A stretch of DNA of 64,000 nucleotides from Lachnospiraceae bacterium (GTDB lineage Bacteria > Bacillota > Clostridia > Lachnospirales > Lachnospiraceae). The stretch covers positions 124,001 to 188,000 of the forward strand of contig CABJBM010000006.1 of NCBI GenBank assembly GCA_902363835.1, in the 5' to 3' direction. This document shows, piece after piece, positions 26,638-35,273 of the stretch; positions within the stretch are counted from its first letter, which is position 1, and every line of letters starts with the position of its first letter. The notes under the pieces are model-generated. The model was not told the origin of the DNA, made no database searches, and worked only from the letters and a program-made list of their open reading frames with translations. A program made the translations under genes and the position numbers.

Positions 26638-27534
26638 CTACTTTTTCATTTTTGGATCCAGCACATCCCGGATTCCGTCTCCCAGAAGATTAAAACCGAT
26701 CACAGTGATTAAGATGAATGTACCTGATACGGCTGCAATATGAGGAGCCGTATTTAAGCAGTTTCTCCCGGACCGCAGAATACTTCCCCAGGAGGCGGTA
26801 GGCAATTCAATGCCAAGGCCCAGAAAGCTCAAGGCCGCCTCTGAAATAATGGCGCTGGCTATATTGAGAGTCCCATACACGATTACTTCTGAAACCGTGT
26901 TGGGCAGAATGTGGTGTGTCAGCATACGGAAATGGGATATTCCGATCACTCTTCCTGCATTGCAGTATTCTTCCTTTTTTACAATCAGTACCTGTCCTCT
27001 CACGACTCTGGCAAACCGTGGGATCTCCGCAATGCCGATGGCCAGGATCACATTGATGATACCGGAACCCAGAACCGTCATAAGAACAATGGATAAGAGG
27101 ATAAAGGGAAAGGCCAGAACCCCATCCATGATTCTCATCAGGACGGCATCCACAATCCCTCCCATATAACCTGCAATAAGGCCCAGGATCACCCCGGTCA
27201 CACCGCCGATGATGGTGGCTCCGGCTGCAACCAGCAGGGACACCCTGGCTCCATAACAGATCCTGGTGAATAAATCCCTCCCAAACTCATCGGTGCCCAA
27301 TAAATGGCCCTTTTCAAAAAACTTCAGATAGGCATCAATGGGATGGATCTCATTGGGCTTTCCGTTTGTGATTACCGGAGCCAGCACGGCAAGGGCGATC
27401 ATAAAGGTGACGGCAAACAATCCTAAAAGGGCTGTTTTATTCCTCTTTAGCTTGCTCCAGGCACTGTTGGATTTTCTTTCTTTTCTTAAGATTTCTTCGT
27501 GGGACTGCTGATCCAATCCAAGTGTATTCGCCAT
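26638..27534 (-). CDS. Peptide ABC transporter permease (DppC/OppC type)
   Basis: A 298-residue inner-membrane permease with a long cytoplasmic N-terminus, an anchoring helix (ALLGLFAVTFMIALAVLAPVI), the marker LLGTDEFGRDLFTRICYGAR, and the EAA loop AAISEAALSFLGLG-type motif. It forms the channel with the DppB-type permease, whose gene ends one base before this ATG. It would import di- or oligopeptides or peptide-like molecules. Confidence 0.93.
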   Translation of the reverse strand: MANTLGLDQQSHEEILRKERKSNSAWSKLKRNKTALLGLFAVTFMIALAVLAPVITNGKPNEIHPIDAYLKFFEKGHLLGTDEFGRDLFTRICYGARVSLLVAAGATIIGGVTGVILGLIAGYMGGIVDAVLMRIMDGVLAFPFILLSIVLMTVLGSGIINVILAIGIAEIPRFARVVRGQVLIVKKEEYCNAGRVIGISHFRMLTHHILPNTVSEVIVYGTLNIASAIISEAALSFLGLGIELPTASWGSILRSGRNCLNTAPHIAAVSGTFILITVIGFNLLGDGIRDVLDPKMKK

Positions 27535-28488
27535 TTAGTATCCTCCTTCATAATTGACATTCGGATTGATTATCATGTAAATCACATCCACAAACATATT
27601 GATCATTACAAAGGCCAGGGCAATGACTAAAACCGCACCCTGGATCAAAGTATAGTCCCTGTTGTCAATGGCGCCCACGATCAGTGTTCCCATGCCCGGC
27701 CAGGAAAATATGGTTTCCGTAAGGATGGCACCGGCAAAGCAGCCGGCAAGCTGTAAGCCCAGCACCGTTATCAGGGGAGGCAGGGCGCTTTTCAAGGCAT
27801 ATTTCCAGATCACTACAGACTCCTTGATTCCTCTGGCCCGCAGCGCACGGATAGAATCCCCATGAATGGATTCCAGAATGCTGGAACGGGTGATTCTGGA
27901 AAAAGTGGCCGTGGGGATGGTTGCAAGGCAAAAGCAGGGAAGCACCATATGGCGGATCACATCACCCAGCCCTTTGGAAATATCTCCCATGCCAAGAACC
28001 GGCAGCCAGCCTAAATTCACGCTGAACACTAAAACAAGCATAAGCCCCAGCCAGAAAATCGGCATGGAGACGCCTACCAGAGCCAGGATCATGAACACAT
28101 AATCAAAGAGCGTCCCCTGATGTACGGCAGAGGTAACCCCTATGAGCAGTCCTGCGATCAAAGCGATCAAAACCGCCGGCAGAGCGATCAGCAGCGTACT
28201 TGGAATACGCCTTGCGATCAATGAAAACACAGGCTGATTGTAGGAATAGGATGTCCCGAAATCCCCTTTTACGATGTTTATCATATAATCCTTGTATTGA
28301 GCTGCCAACGGCTGGTTAAGCCCCATGGTTTCCCGCATTTTCTCCACATCCTCCACCGAGGCTAAAGGCCCCAGAACAGCTCTGGCAGGATCACCCGGTA
28401 TCATTCTGGTCAGTACAAAGGTCAGCGTGACAACCACAAAAAGAGACGGGATGATCTGCAAACATCTGATTAAAATTGTCTTTAACAT
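27535..28488 (-). CDS. Peptide ABC transporter permease (DppB/OppB type)
   Basis: A 317-residue permease with six transmembrane helices. The family start LIRCLQIIPSLFVVVTLTFV, then TRMIPGDPARAVLGP and the EAA-type loop RARGIKESVVIWKYALKSAL are present, followed by FSWPGMGTLIVGAI. It is the first permease of the importer and follows the binding-protein gene across a 152-base spacer holding a strong hairpin. Confidence 0.94.
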   Translation of the reverse strand: MLKTILIRCLQIIPSLFVVVTLTFVLTRMIPGDPARAVLGPLASVEDVEKMRETMGLNQPLAAQYKDYMINIVKGDFGTSYSYNQPVFSLIARRIPSTLLIALPAVLIALIAGLLIGVTSAVHQGTLFDYVFMILALVGVSMPIFWLGLMLVLVFSVNLGWLPVLGMGDISKGLGDVIRHMVLPCFCLATIPTATFSRITRSSILESIHGDSIRALRARGIKESVVIWKYALKSALPPLITVLGLQLAGCFAGAILTETIFSWPGMGTLIVGAIDNRDYTLIQGAVLVIALAFVMINMFVDVIYMIINPNVNYEGGY

Positions 28489-28560
28489 ATATCTCCTCCT
28501 GTGTCTTTAAAATCAGGGATATTGTGCAAATATTTCTATTAAACCTGAACCCGGCATAAA

Positions 28561-28615
28561 TCATTTGGCGGCGAACACATCTGCCTTACGGAAATATGTT
28601 CTGTCCGCCAAATGA
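28561..28615 (-). other. Strong intra-operon hairpin after the binding-protein gene
   Basis: An 11-bp perfect stem (TCATTTGGCGG with CCGCCAAATGA) with a second inner stem (GAACA/TGTTC). There is no T-run on either strand, so it is more likely an RNA-stability or processing hairpin than a terminator. Confidence 0.65.
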
Positions 28616-28640
28616 TGAATGGAGCAGCTAAACTGTAACT

Positions 28641-30266
28641 TTACTTAGATAACCAGACATTAATGTCCGAAGTACAGATCTTAACCTTGCCGTCAGCGCG
28701 CTGTTCTAAGCCCTGGACCTTTGGGCTTACGCCCCAGTTTACATTTTCATTTGCATAGAAGATGCCGGGGTACTGCTTTACGATAACTGCAAGCGCCTTC
28801 TTATATAATTCCGCCCTCTTTTCCTGGTCAGTGGTCAGCAGGGCGTCATCTAAGTATTTGTCCACTTCCTGGCTGCTGAAGCCCTGGCCGTTTCCAAGGG
28901 AACCGATGGAGCTTGTATGGAATATTTTATTTAAAAAGAAATAGGGATCCGGATACCATGTCCAGGACATTGCAAATACATCTGTTTTCCCCGATGCTGC
29001 GATTTCGCTGAAGGTTCCCCATTCGCTGGTATTGATGTTCACATTAATATTTAAGTTTTCTTTTAAGTAGGCCTGGAATAAGGTTGCCATCTTAACCCTG
29101 GCTTCTGTATTGGAAATGTAAATATTCATGTCAAACCCATCAGGATATCCGGCTTCTGCAAGAAGCTTCTTTGCCCCTTCGGGATCATAAGCAGGAACTT
29201 CTGATTCCAGACTGGAATCGTATCCCCAGGAACCTGGAGGCAGAGGCAGACTGGCAGGCTGTGCTTCCTGGTACTGGTACACCCCTGCAGTGAGCTCCTG
29301 GATGTTAACAGCCTTGATGATGGCTTCTCTGACCTTTATATCAGCAGTTGGACCGTTGACCTGATTGAAATAAATGTAAGCAACGTGAAGGCCCGGCATC
29401 TCTAAAAGCTTTACGGACTGATCTTCTCTTGCTATTTTAACGGCTTCCCCGCTAAGGCTGGTGGCCAGATTGACCTCTCCCGTACGAAGGGCGTTTACTG
29501 CCTGGTTTCCGTCACTGACCGGCTTAAAGGTGACTCCCTCCAGATAAGGGGTTGCTGCCCAGTATTTCTCATTGCGTACCAGAACGGCCTGCTGATCCAG
29601 CTCAAAGGTCTGGAGCGCAAAGGGGCCAGTGCCTACCAGATGGGTACCAAAATCCTCTCCCCAGCCTTCTGCTTCTTCTTTTGGCACAATCACATTGCCT
29701 GCATCGGTCAGTGCTGTTAAGAAAACGGCATTTGGTTCGGACAAGTAGCAGACCACTTCCGTATCACTGATAACCTCACAGTGATCCAGCATATCCAGCC
29801 TCTTCATGGCAGAAAGTTCAAGAGAACGCTCCAGAGAGTATTTCACATCCTCTGCCGTCATTTTTCTTCCATCCTGATACTTTCCCGGCTGGAATGTAAC
29901 ATCATCGCGCAGGGTGAACGTGTAGGCAAGACCATCCTCGCTTACGGTCCAGGATTTTGCCAGGGCTGGCTGGATTTCCGTAAGATCCGTATTATATTCC
30001 ACAAGAGTATCGCATACCGTGCCGATGATCTGAGATTCATAGGTTCCCGTATACTTGACAGGATCCAGGTTTTTGGGTGAAGAAGAAAGGGAAATGGTCA
30101 TAACACCCCCGGAGACCGGCTCCCCTGCCGGTGCTGTCGTTTCTTCCGCTGTTTTCTGAGCCGTCGCTGTCGTTTCAGCCGTTGTGGCCGAAGAACCGGA
30201 ACCGCATGCGCTTAAACCGGCTGTGACAGCTACCGTCAGGATTGCTGCTAACATTCTTTTTTTCAT
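28641..30266 (-). CDS. Peptide ABC transporter substrate-binding lipoprotein
   Basis: A 541-residue solute-binding protein of the SBP_bac_5 family (DppA/OppA). The signal peptide ends in the lipobox LSAC (Cys21), followed by a Thr/Ala-rich linker. The family core includes ALAKSWTVSEDGLAYTFTLR, then VTFQPGKYQDGRKMTAEDV and the central GTGPF motif. It captures the ligand outside the membrane for the DppBC-type permease. Hairpins lie immediately on both sides of the gene. The ligand is not readable from sequence. Confidence 0.94.
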   Translation of the reverse strand: MKKRMLAAILTVAVTAGLSACGSGSSATTAETTATAQKTAEETTAPAGEPVSGGVMTISLSSSPKNLDPVKYTGTYESQIIGTVCDTLVEYNTDLTEIQPALAKSWTVSEDGLAYTFTLRDDVTFQPGKYQDGRKMTAEDVKYSLERSLELSAMKRLDMLDHCEVISDTEVVCYLSEPNAVFLTALTDAGNVIVPKEEAEGWGEDFGTHLVGTGPFALQTFELDQQAVLVRNEKYWAATPYLEGVTFKPVSDGNQAVNALRTGEVNLATSLSGEAVKIAREDQSVKLLEMPGLHVAYIYFNQVNGPTADIKVREAIIKAVNIQELTAGVYQYQEAQPASLPLPPGSWGYDSSLESEVPAYDPEGAKKLLAEAGYPDGFDMNIYISNTEARVKMATLFQAYLKENLNINVNINTSEWGTFSEIAASGKTDVFAMSWTWYPDPYFFLNKIFHTSSIGSLGNGQGFSSQEVDKYLDDALLTTDQEKRAELYKKALAVIVKQYPGIFYANENVNWGVSPKVQGLEQRADGKVKICTSDINVWLSK

Positions 30267-30299
30267 AATGATTCCTCTTTTCCTTGTATATTAATAAAA

Positions 30300-30336
30300 C
30301 GACAGTCAAAGAAAGCATAGTCGCCTTTAACTATCG
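30300..30336 (-). terminator. Attenuator-like hairpin before the binding-protein gene
   Basis: A 12-bp stem (CGATAGTTAAAG with CTTTGACTGTCG on the minus strand, two wobbles) followed by TTTTATTAATA. It lies 33 bases before the binding-protein ATG, too close to leave room for a new promoter, so read-through or RNA protection is implied. Confidence 0.6.
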
Positions 30337-30385
30337 TTATATTCGAAACATATGTTATTTTCGTATTCCGGTTTTCAGATACACC

Positions 30386-31555
30386 CTATGAGTGCTCTCT
30401 CAGCCACTTGATGGCCGTATTTGCATATATGGCAGCCATTTTGTGAAGGCTTTCCTCATTAAAGGTCACTTTTGAGTCATGGACGCCGTAAGGGTATCCT
30501 TCTTCTGCTGAACCGGTTCCCACCCACAAAAGTACAGATGGTACGATCTGGGAAATCACGGAGAAATCCTCGGAGCCGGTCATTCTGGGCAGCTCCCTGC
30601 AGGTTCCCTCTCCCAGAAGGCCGTCGATATAGCTGACGGAAGCCTCCAGAAGGTCCCCGTTATTTTCCATGGGCGGAACGCCTTCATGGAGGAATTTCAC
30701 CTCTGCTTTCCCCCGGAACACACCGGCCGTCTGTTCTGTGATTTGAACCAGACGTTCTCTGGCAAAGCTTCTCACCTTTTCATTCATGGTGCGGATGGTT
30801 CCTTTTAATACCGCTGTTTCCGGAAAAACATTGGCAGCGGTTCCCCCGTTTATCTGGCAGATGCAGCATACCAGCATTTCGTCAGGATTTACCTCCCGGC
30901 TGTTAAGGGACTGCAGGGCCATATGGATGTGAACTGCAATATGAATGGGGTCAATGCAGAGATGAGGTGCAGCTCCGTGTCCGCCTTTCCCTTTTACCGT
31001 AATGGTAAAAATATCGCTGGAAGCGCATGCCGTATTCCGGGAGTACCCAACGGTTCCGGACTTATCATGGAGTACGTGGAGAGCCATTGCCCCATCCACA
31101 GAAGGATTTTCAAGAACCCCAGCCTTTACCATGTCCGAAGCGCTTCCCACCCCTTCCTCACAGGGCTGGAACATGAGCTTTACCGTTCCCTTTAGTTCTC
31201 CTTCTCTCTCCTTTAATATCCGGGCGGCCAGCAGCAATGCGCTGGTATGAATATCATGGCCGCAGGCATGCATAAAGCCGTTTTCCGATGCAAAAGGCAG
31301 TCCTGTTTCCTCTTTCATGGGCAGGGCATCCATGTCAGCTCTCAATAAAAATGTTTTTCCGGGCTTTCCGGCCAGCGCCGTAATTCCTGCAATTCCGCAG
31401 TCAGCAGGCTCATAGCCAAGGGACTTAAGCTCTTCCCTCACAAGCTTTACCGTCTCCGGAAGGTCAAAACCGATTTCCGGTTTTCTATGTATCAGCCGTC
31501 TGATATGGATTCCATAATCCTCAAGTTCCTTTGCCCTGGATAGCAGGTCATTCAT
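30386..31555 (-). CDS. M20 family amidohydrolase (hippurate/IAA-amino acid hydrolase type)
   Basis: A 389-residue M20D enzyme. It has HRKPEIGFDLPETVKLV at the start, the metal motif FMHACGHDIHTSALLLA, the acid in PCEEG, and GSEDFSVISQ near the end. Members hydrolyse N-acyl amino acids such as hippurate or aminobenzoyl-glutamate. The start at 31555 is chosen because AAAGG lies nine bases upstream; a longer frame upstream encodes no family sequence. It precedes the importer genes and is probably the main hydrolase for the imported compound. Confidence 0.88.
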   Translation of the reverse strand: MNDLLSRAKELEDYGIHIRRLIHRKPEIGFDLPETVKLVREELKSLGYEPADCGIAGITALAGKPGKTFLLRADMDALPMKEETGLPFASENGFMHACGHDIHTSALLLAARILKEREGELKGTVKLMFQPCEEGVGSASDMVKAGVLENPSVDGAMALHVLHDKSGTVGYSRNTACASSDIFTITVKGKGGHGAAPHLCIDPIHIAVHIHMALQSLNSREVNPDEMLVCCICQINGGTAANVFPETAVLKGTIRTMNEKVRSFARERLVQITEQTAGVFRGKAEVKFLHEGVPPMENNGDLLEASVSYIDGLLGEGTCRELPRMTGSEDFSVISQIVPSVLLWVGTGSAEEGYPYGVHDSKVTFNEESLHKMAAIYANTAIKWLREHS

Positions 31556-31717
31556 CCCATCAATCCTTTCAATTCCTGTTGGTGAATATTTGATAAGTAT
31601 TTTATCAGGGAGAATTTTTTTTGTAAATAACAGTTTGCACGGTTTTTCATACACAATTTAAGCATCATGCACAGGGATGAAGCCGTATTTAAAAATTCAC
31701 CCGGTTTTCTCTTTCCT

Positions 31718-32389
31718 TCAGACGTCTGTCAATTCAGAAACAAGGCGGGCCAATAAGGTCCTGGGAAGAATGACCGGCTTTCCGGTTTCCTTTGCAAACA
31801 GCTGTTTCATTTCCTGGCTGAACCCAATGCAGTCCAAAACCACCAGATCTGCTTTTGTATCCCTTACAAGACCGGCCCCTTCCTCCAGCTCCTTCCATTC
31901 TCCATAAGGGGAACAGGCGGCAACGGAAACCTGCTCCACGATCCTGGACCATTTTTCCTCACTTTGGGTTATTTGCAAAGGTGACGGCGTTACCACAAGA
32001 ATGGAAGAAGCTGCGGTCAGAAGAGGAACGACTCTGTCTAAAATTTCACAAGGATAGATGAGAGGAACTTTTGCTTTCAGGGTATCCGGAAATTTTCCCG
32101 TACAAAACATCATAATAAAAGCTGCTCCCTGCTCTTCCAGTTCCTGGATTGCCTGCTGAAGCCTGGGAATGATATGGCGTTCCGCAAAGGTGACTGAGGT
32201 TCCGTCATTTAGCCTGGAGACCAGTACGTAATCTCCCTTCTTTGGGCTGAATTCCTGGATCTGCTCTCTTGTCAGGCCGTCCAGCCCTCCCCTTTCCAGG
32301 ATTTCCGCCTTCCCGTTAAAAATATCCATGATATCTGCTGTAACATCTGTTCTCGGGCTCTGCCCAACTGTTATGGCGCCAATCTTCAT
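31718..32389 (-). CDS. AroM family protein
   Basis: A 223-residue protein matching the AroM family: start KIGAITVGQSPRTDVTADIM, central FSPKKGDYVLVSRLNDGTSV, and AAFIMMFCTGKFP with the conserved cysteine. The fold is probably related to the aspartate/glutamate racemase (Asp/Glu racemase-hydantoin racemase) group, which would place a catalytic cysteine in FCTG and another in LDCIGFS; that is inference. The start at 32389 has AGGAGAAAT before it. It is the first gene of the ten-gene operon, so it may racemise or activate the substrate. Confidence 0.85.
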   Translation of the reverse strand: MKIGAITVGQSPRTDVTADIMDIFNGKAEILERGGLDGLTREQIQEFSPKKGDYVLVSRLNDGTSVTFAERHIIPRLQQAIQELEEQGAAFIMMFCTGKFPDTLKAKVPLIYPCEILDRVVPLLTAASSILVVTPSPLQITQSEEKWSRIVEQVSVAACSPYGEWKELEEGAGLVRDTKADLVVLDCIGFSQEMKQLFAKETGKPVILPRTLLARLVSELTDV

Positions 32390-32468
32390 TTTTATTTCTC
32401 CTCTCTTTTCATAAATTCCCCTTATTGTACTTCCTGCCAGGTCCTTATGTGGATAAAATATTTTTTTG

Positions 32469-32497
32469 ATTTTAACAGGGACATCCTCTGCTGTCAA
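32469..32497 (-). promoter_or_regulatory. Promoter of the AroM/Opp/DUF1177 operon
   Basis: On the minus strand, TTGACA (32497-32492), 17 bases, then TAAAAT (32474-32469). It lies 80 bases before the aroM-family start codon. Confidence 0.8.
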
Positions 32498-32514
32498 CCT
32501 CTCATGAAAAAACA

Positions 32515-32550
32515 CGCAGCCATACCCCATCTAAAACGGGCATGGCTGCG
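32515..32550 (-). terminator. Terminator of the AraC-HD gene
   Basis: CGCAGCCAT/ATGGCTGCG with an inner CCCC/GGGG extension, followed on the minus strand by GTGTTTTTT. It separates the AraC-HD gene from the aroM operon promoter. Confidence 0.85.
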
Positions 32551-32614
32551 TACCGCAAACAGTCAGGCGGATATTTGCAGGCTGCTTTGCTGCCTGATCC
32601 GGCTTATTTTATAT

Positions 32615-33526
32615 TCACAGGAATTTCATGGATATTTCGTCAAGCTCTGACCGAAGCCTGATATCCCCGTATTTTGCCGCTATGGGAGAAAATATTTTCA
32701 TCGTGTCTTCTGCTCTCTTCTTCCATGTGACCGGATCCACAAATTCTATGGTGCGCATGTTGTGGAGCCGGTCGGCAAGGGCAACCAATGCTCCCCTCTC
32801 ATCAAGGCACTCATGTCTGCTTTCAAATTCCCGGTATGCCAGAAGAATATCCGGAATTTTCCGTCCTGCTGTTTTCCACATTAAGTTTTCCTCCCATGCG
32901 CCGGCCTGGGCATCATGAAGAAGTCCGGCACATACGGTGTCCTCATCAGCCCCCATATCCGCAAGAATCAGGGCAACATTCAGGGAATGAGTGATATAGT
33001 CCTCTCCTGAATACCGTTTTTGTCCCTTGTGGCAGAATGATGCCAGCTCATATATTTCTTTTAAATTCCCCAGATCATATTCTGTTCCATTTTCATTAAG
33101 CATCCGGCAAAGAATTTCCCACAGCTCCTCCGGTTTTTTATAAAGCTCCATTGTCTTTAAATAGATTCCCATATGATCCTGTTCTCCTTCCACAGAAGCA
33201 TCACGGATATAGAGCGCTCTTAAGAGAACAGGGGCATATCCCAGCTGACTGCAAAAGGCTTTGGTAAAGCCCCCGTGAGTCTCCCAGCCATAATCCAGAG
33301 CCACATCTATGATCCTTTTCCCTCTGCGGATTTCTCCGGCTGCGGCAAAAAGGCGCCGTTGTTTTACGTATTCCATGGGAGAAACTCCCATTTCAGCCTT
33401 AAACCGCCTGGAAAAATACCAGGGAGAATATCCTGCCCATGCGGAGATTCGCTCCACGGACAGCTCTTCCTTTAAATGTTCATCTATATAGACTGCACAT
33501 GCCAATACCCAGTTCTCCATTTCCAT
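32615..33526 (-). CDS. AraC-type HTH fused to RelA/SpoT-like HD domain
   Basis: A 303-residue fusion. Residues 1-108 form a complete AraC double HTH (ELSVERISAWAGYSPWYFSR; RIIDVALDYGWETHGGFTKA). Residues about 153-303 match the HD hydrolase domain of RelA/SpoT and Mesh1 proteins: CHKGQKRYSGEDYITHSLNV (His166, Arg171, His180), GLLHDAQAG (His204-Asp205) and LADRLHNMRT (Asp252, Asn256), ending in the helix PIAAKYGDIRLRSELDEISM. The ED pair that follows HD-x-x in active (p)ppGpp hydrolases is replaced by Ala-Gly. It could be a nucleotide-sensing or altered-activity regulator. It is monocistronic, with its own terminator. Confidence 0.8.
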   Translation of the reverse strand: MEMENWVLACAVYIDEHLKEELSVERISAWAGYSPWYFSRRFKAEMGVSPMEYVKQRRLFAAAGEIRRGKRIIDVALDYGWETHGGFTKAFCSQLGYAPVLLRALYIRDASVEGEQDHMGIYLKTMELYKKPEELWEILCRMLNENGTEYDLGNLKEIYELASFCHKGQKRYSGEDYITHSLNVALILADMGADEDTVCAGLLHDAQAGAWEENLMWKTAGRKIPDILLAYREFESRHECLDERGALVALADRLHNMRTIEFVDPVTWKKRAEDTMKIFSPIAAKYGDIRLRSELDEISMKFL

Positions 33527-33789
33527 CCTGACCGCTTCCTTTCCTTTTATTTTCCACGTGGTAATCTGATTATAATTGAAAAGGAAACGTCCTGCTATTC
33601 CAAAAATGTCTTTTTTCCCTTTGCTTGTACGTTGCTCTGATTGTATGCCTCTTTGATCAAGCTTTTTAGACTGCAGCGGTAAAACTGGTATGTATAATTT
33701 TAATCAAATTGGCTATTTAAAAAATGCCAGTTTTTCTATATCATAGAGTTTAATAAAAATATGAAATAATCTTTGAGGGAGGAAAAGAT
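33527..33789. other. Intergenic leader with a hairpin before the ECF gene
   Basis: Divergent spacer between the AraC-HD gene and the ECF S component. It contains AAAACTGG (33681-33688) pairing with CCAGTTTT (33727-33734) followed by TTCTAT, a possible attenuator, and TATAAT on the minus strand near 33570. No known riboswitch class was recognised. Confidence 0.45.
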
Positions 33790-34329
33790 ATGAACAACAA
33801 CAGAACGAAAAAAATCGTTTTCAGCGCCTTAATGGCAGCCCTTACCACTGCAGCCACTATGGTAATACACATACCATCTGCATTCAGCGGCTATATCCAT
33901 TTGGGGGATGGAATGGTATTGCTCAGCGGCATGCTTTTAGGGCCAGCGGCCGGTGCGGCTGCAGGAGGGATCGGCTCCATGATGGCGGATTTGCTGTCCG
34001 GTTACGCCTTTTATGCACCGGCTACCCTGATCATCAAAGCATTGGCAGCATTTTTAAGCGGATATTTGTACAGGCATCTGCCTTCCACAGGGCGGGTGGG
34101 AAGCTTTCGGACACTGGCTTTTCTGGCTTCCGGAATGATATGCAGCGTTGTGGTTACAGGCGGATATTTCCTGTTTGAGCTGGCAGTGTATAACTGGCCG
34201 GCTGCCGTTTCCAATGTTCCCTTTAATCTGGTGCAGAATCTGTTTAGCCTGATTGCAGCCGGAGTTTTGCTTCCTGTTCTTCTGCAGGTTCGGGAAATAC
34301 GGGAACTGAATAGAAATTCGGCTTTATAA
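33790..34329 (+). CDS. ECF transporter S component
   Basis: A 179-residue membrane protein with about five or six transmembrane helices and the S-component signature near the N-terminus (KIVFSALMAALTTAATMV) and YIHLGDGMVLLSGMLLGPAA followed by a glycine-rich loop. It binds a vitamin or precursor and docks on a shared ECF module encoded elsewhere. The layout is closest to hydroxymethylpyrimidine- or pyridoxine-type S components by eye, but the ligand is not assigned. GGGAGG lies eight bases before the ATG. It ends at a bidirectional terminator. Confidence 0.8.
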   Translation: MNNNRTKKIVFSALMAALTTAATMVIHIPSAFSGYIHLGDGMVLLSGMLLGPAAGAAAGGIGSMMADLLSGYAFYAPATLIIKALAAFLSGYLYRHLPSTGRVGSFRTLAFLASGMICSVVVTGGYFLFELAVYNWPAAVSNVPFNLVQNLFSLIAAGVLLPVLLQVREIRELNRNSAL

Positions 34330-34331
34330 CC

Positions 34332-34374
34332 AAAAAGGAAGCACTGAAATCCCATCTCCCAGCGCTTCCTTTTT
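34332..34374. terminator. Bidirectional terminator
   Basis: AAAAAGGAAGC pairs with GCTTCCTTTTT, giving an A-run on one side and a T-run on the other. It ends the ECF gene (+) and the nucleoside operon (-). Confidence 0.9.
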
Positions 34375-34385
34375 CTGCCTTAACT

Positions 34386-35273
34386 TCAATAACTCTTCAT
34401 AACCTCATCTCTTGCAGGAATCGAAGGCGCAGCACCGGCTCTGGATACTGCAATGGAGGCTGCCTTTGCCGCATGATCCAAAGCCTGTTCCGGAGATTCT
34501 CCCAGGGCAAGTCCTCCTATAAAATAGCCTGTAAAGGTATCTCCGGCTCCGGTGGTATCAACCACATGTACCGGATAAATCTCCTGCTCAAACACCTGCT
34601 GACCGTCCATGTACAGAGAACCATCCTGGCCCAGGGTTAAAAGAATCTTTGCCTTGGGGAATTTTTCAGCAAGCTGATTTAAAAGTTCCCTGCCGCTGCC
34701 GGACTTTTGACAGATATCCCCGGCTTCAATTTCATTCAATATAAAAAACTCCACGTAATGAAGAGGGTACGTCCATATTTTACGGTTCATTGGGGAAGGA
34801 TTTAAAACGATTCTCATCCCTTTCCCATATGCCTGCTCCATGATATATCCCACTTCATTGATTTCGTTCTGCAGGATGAGAAAGTCCCCTTCTCCAAATT
34901 CACCTAAAACTTCATCCACCTGATCTCTTGTAATTTCCTGGTTCGCACCTCCATACAAAAGAATGCCGTTTTGGCCTTCCTGATTCTTTTGTATGATGGC
35001 ATGACCAGTCTTACTTTTCAGCCGTTTAACGTGCCTTGTATCTATGCCAAACTGTTCCAGCTGCTGGGTCAGTATTCCGCCATCCAGCTCTCCGACTGCT
35101 CCTGCATGCCAGACTTCAACGCCGCTTTTGCTCAGTGCCAAAGACTGGTTCAAGCCTTTTCCCCCACAAAATATCTCCAGAGAATCAGAGGAAATGGTTT
35201 CTCCCTCTCTGACAAAATGATCCACCTGGTAAACATAATCAATATTCAAAGAACCAAAATTTAATATTTTCAT
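34386..35273 (-). CDS. PfkB-family (ribokinase-like) sugar kinase
   Basis: A 295-residue kinase. PfkB motif 1 is FCGGKGLNQSLALSKSG and motif 2 is VVDTTGAGDTFTGYFIGG with the catalytic Asp. It would phosphorylate ribose or a nucleoside at the expense of ATP. The start at 35273 has AGGAG eight bases upstream; the in-frame GTG nine bases earlier has none. It is the last gene of the nucleoside operon and fits phosphorylation of ribose released by the nucleoside hydrolase. Confidence 0.9.
   Translation of the reverse strand: MKILNFGSLNIDYVYQVDHFVREGETISSDSLEIFCGGKGLNQSLALSKSGVEVWHAGAVGELDGGILTQQLEQFGIDTRHVKRLKSKTGHAIIQKNQEGQNGILLYGGANQEITRDQVDEVLGEFGEGDFLILQNEINEVGYIMEQAYGKGMRIVLNPSPMNRKIWTYPLHYVEFFILNEIEAGDICQKSGSGRELLNQLAEKFPKAKILLTLGQDGSLYMDGQQVFEQEIYPVHVVDTTGAGDTFTGYFIGGLALGESPEQALDHAAKAASIAVSRAGAAPSIPARDEVMKSY

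Noticed and set aside
28561..28615. Terminator after the peptide-binding-protein gene
   Set aside because: Strong stem but no T-run on either strand; treated as an RNA-stability hairpin.
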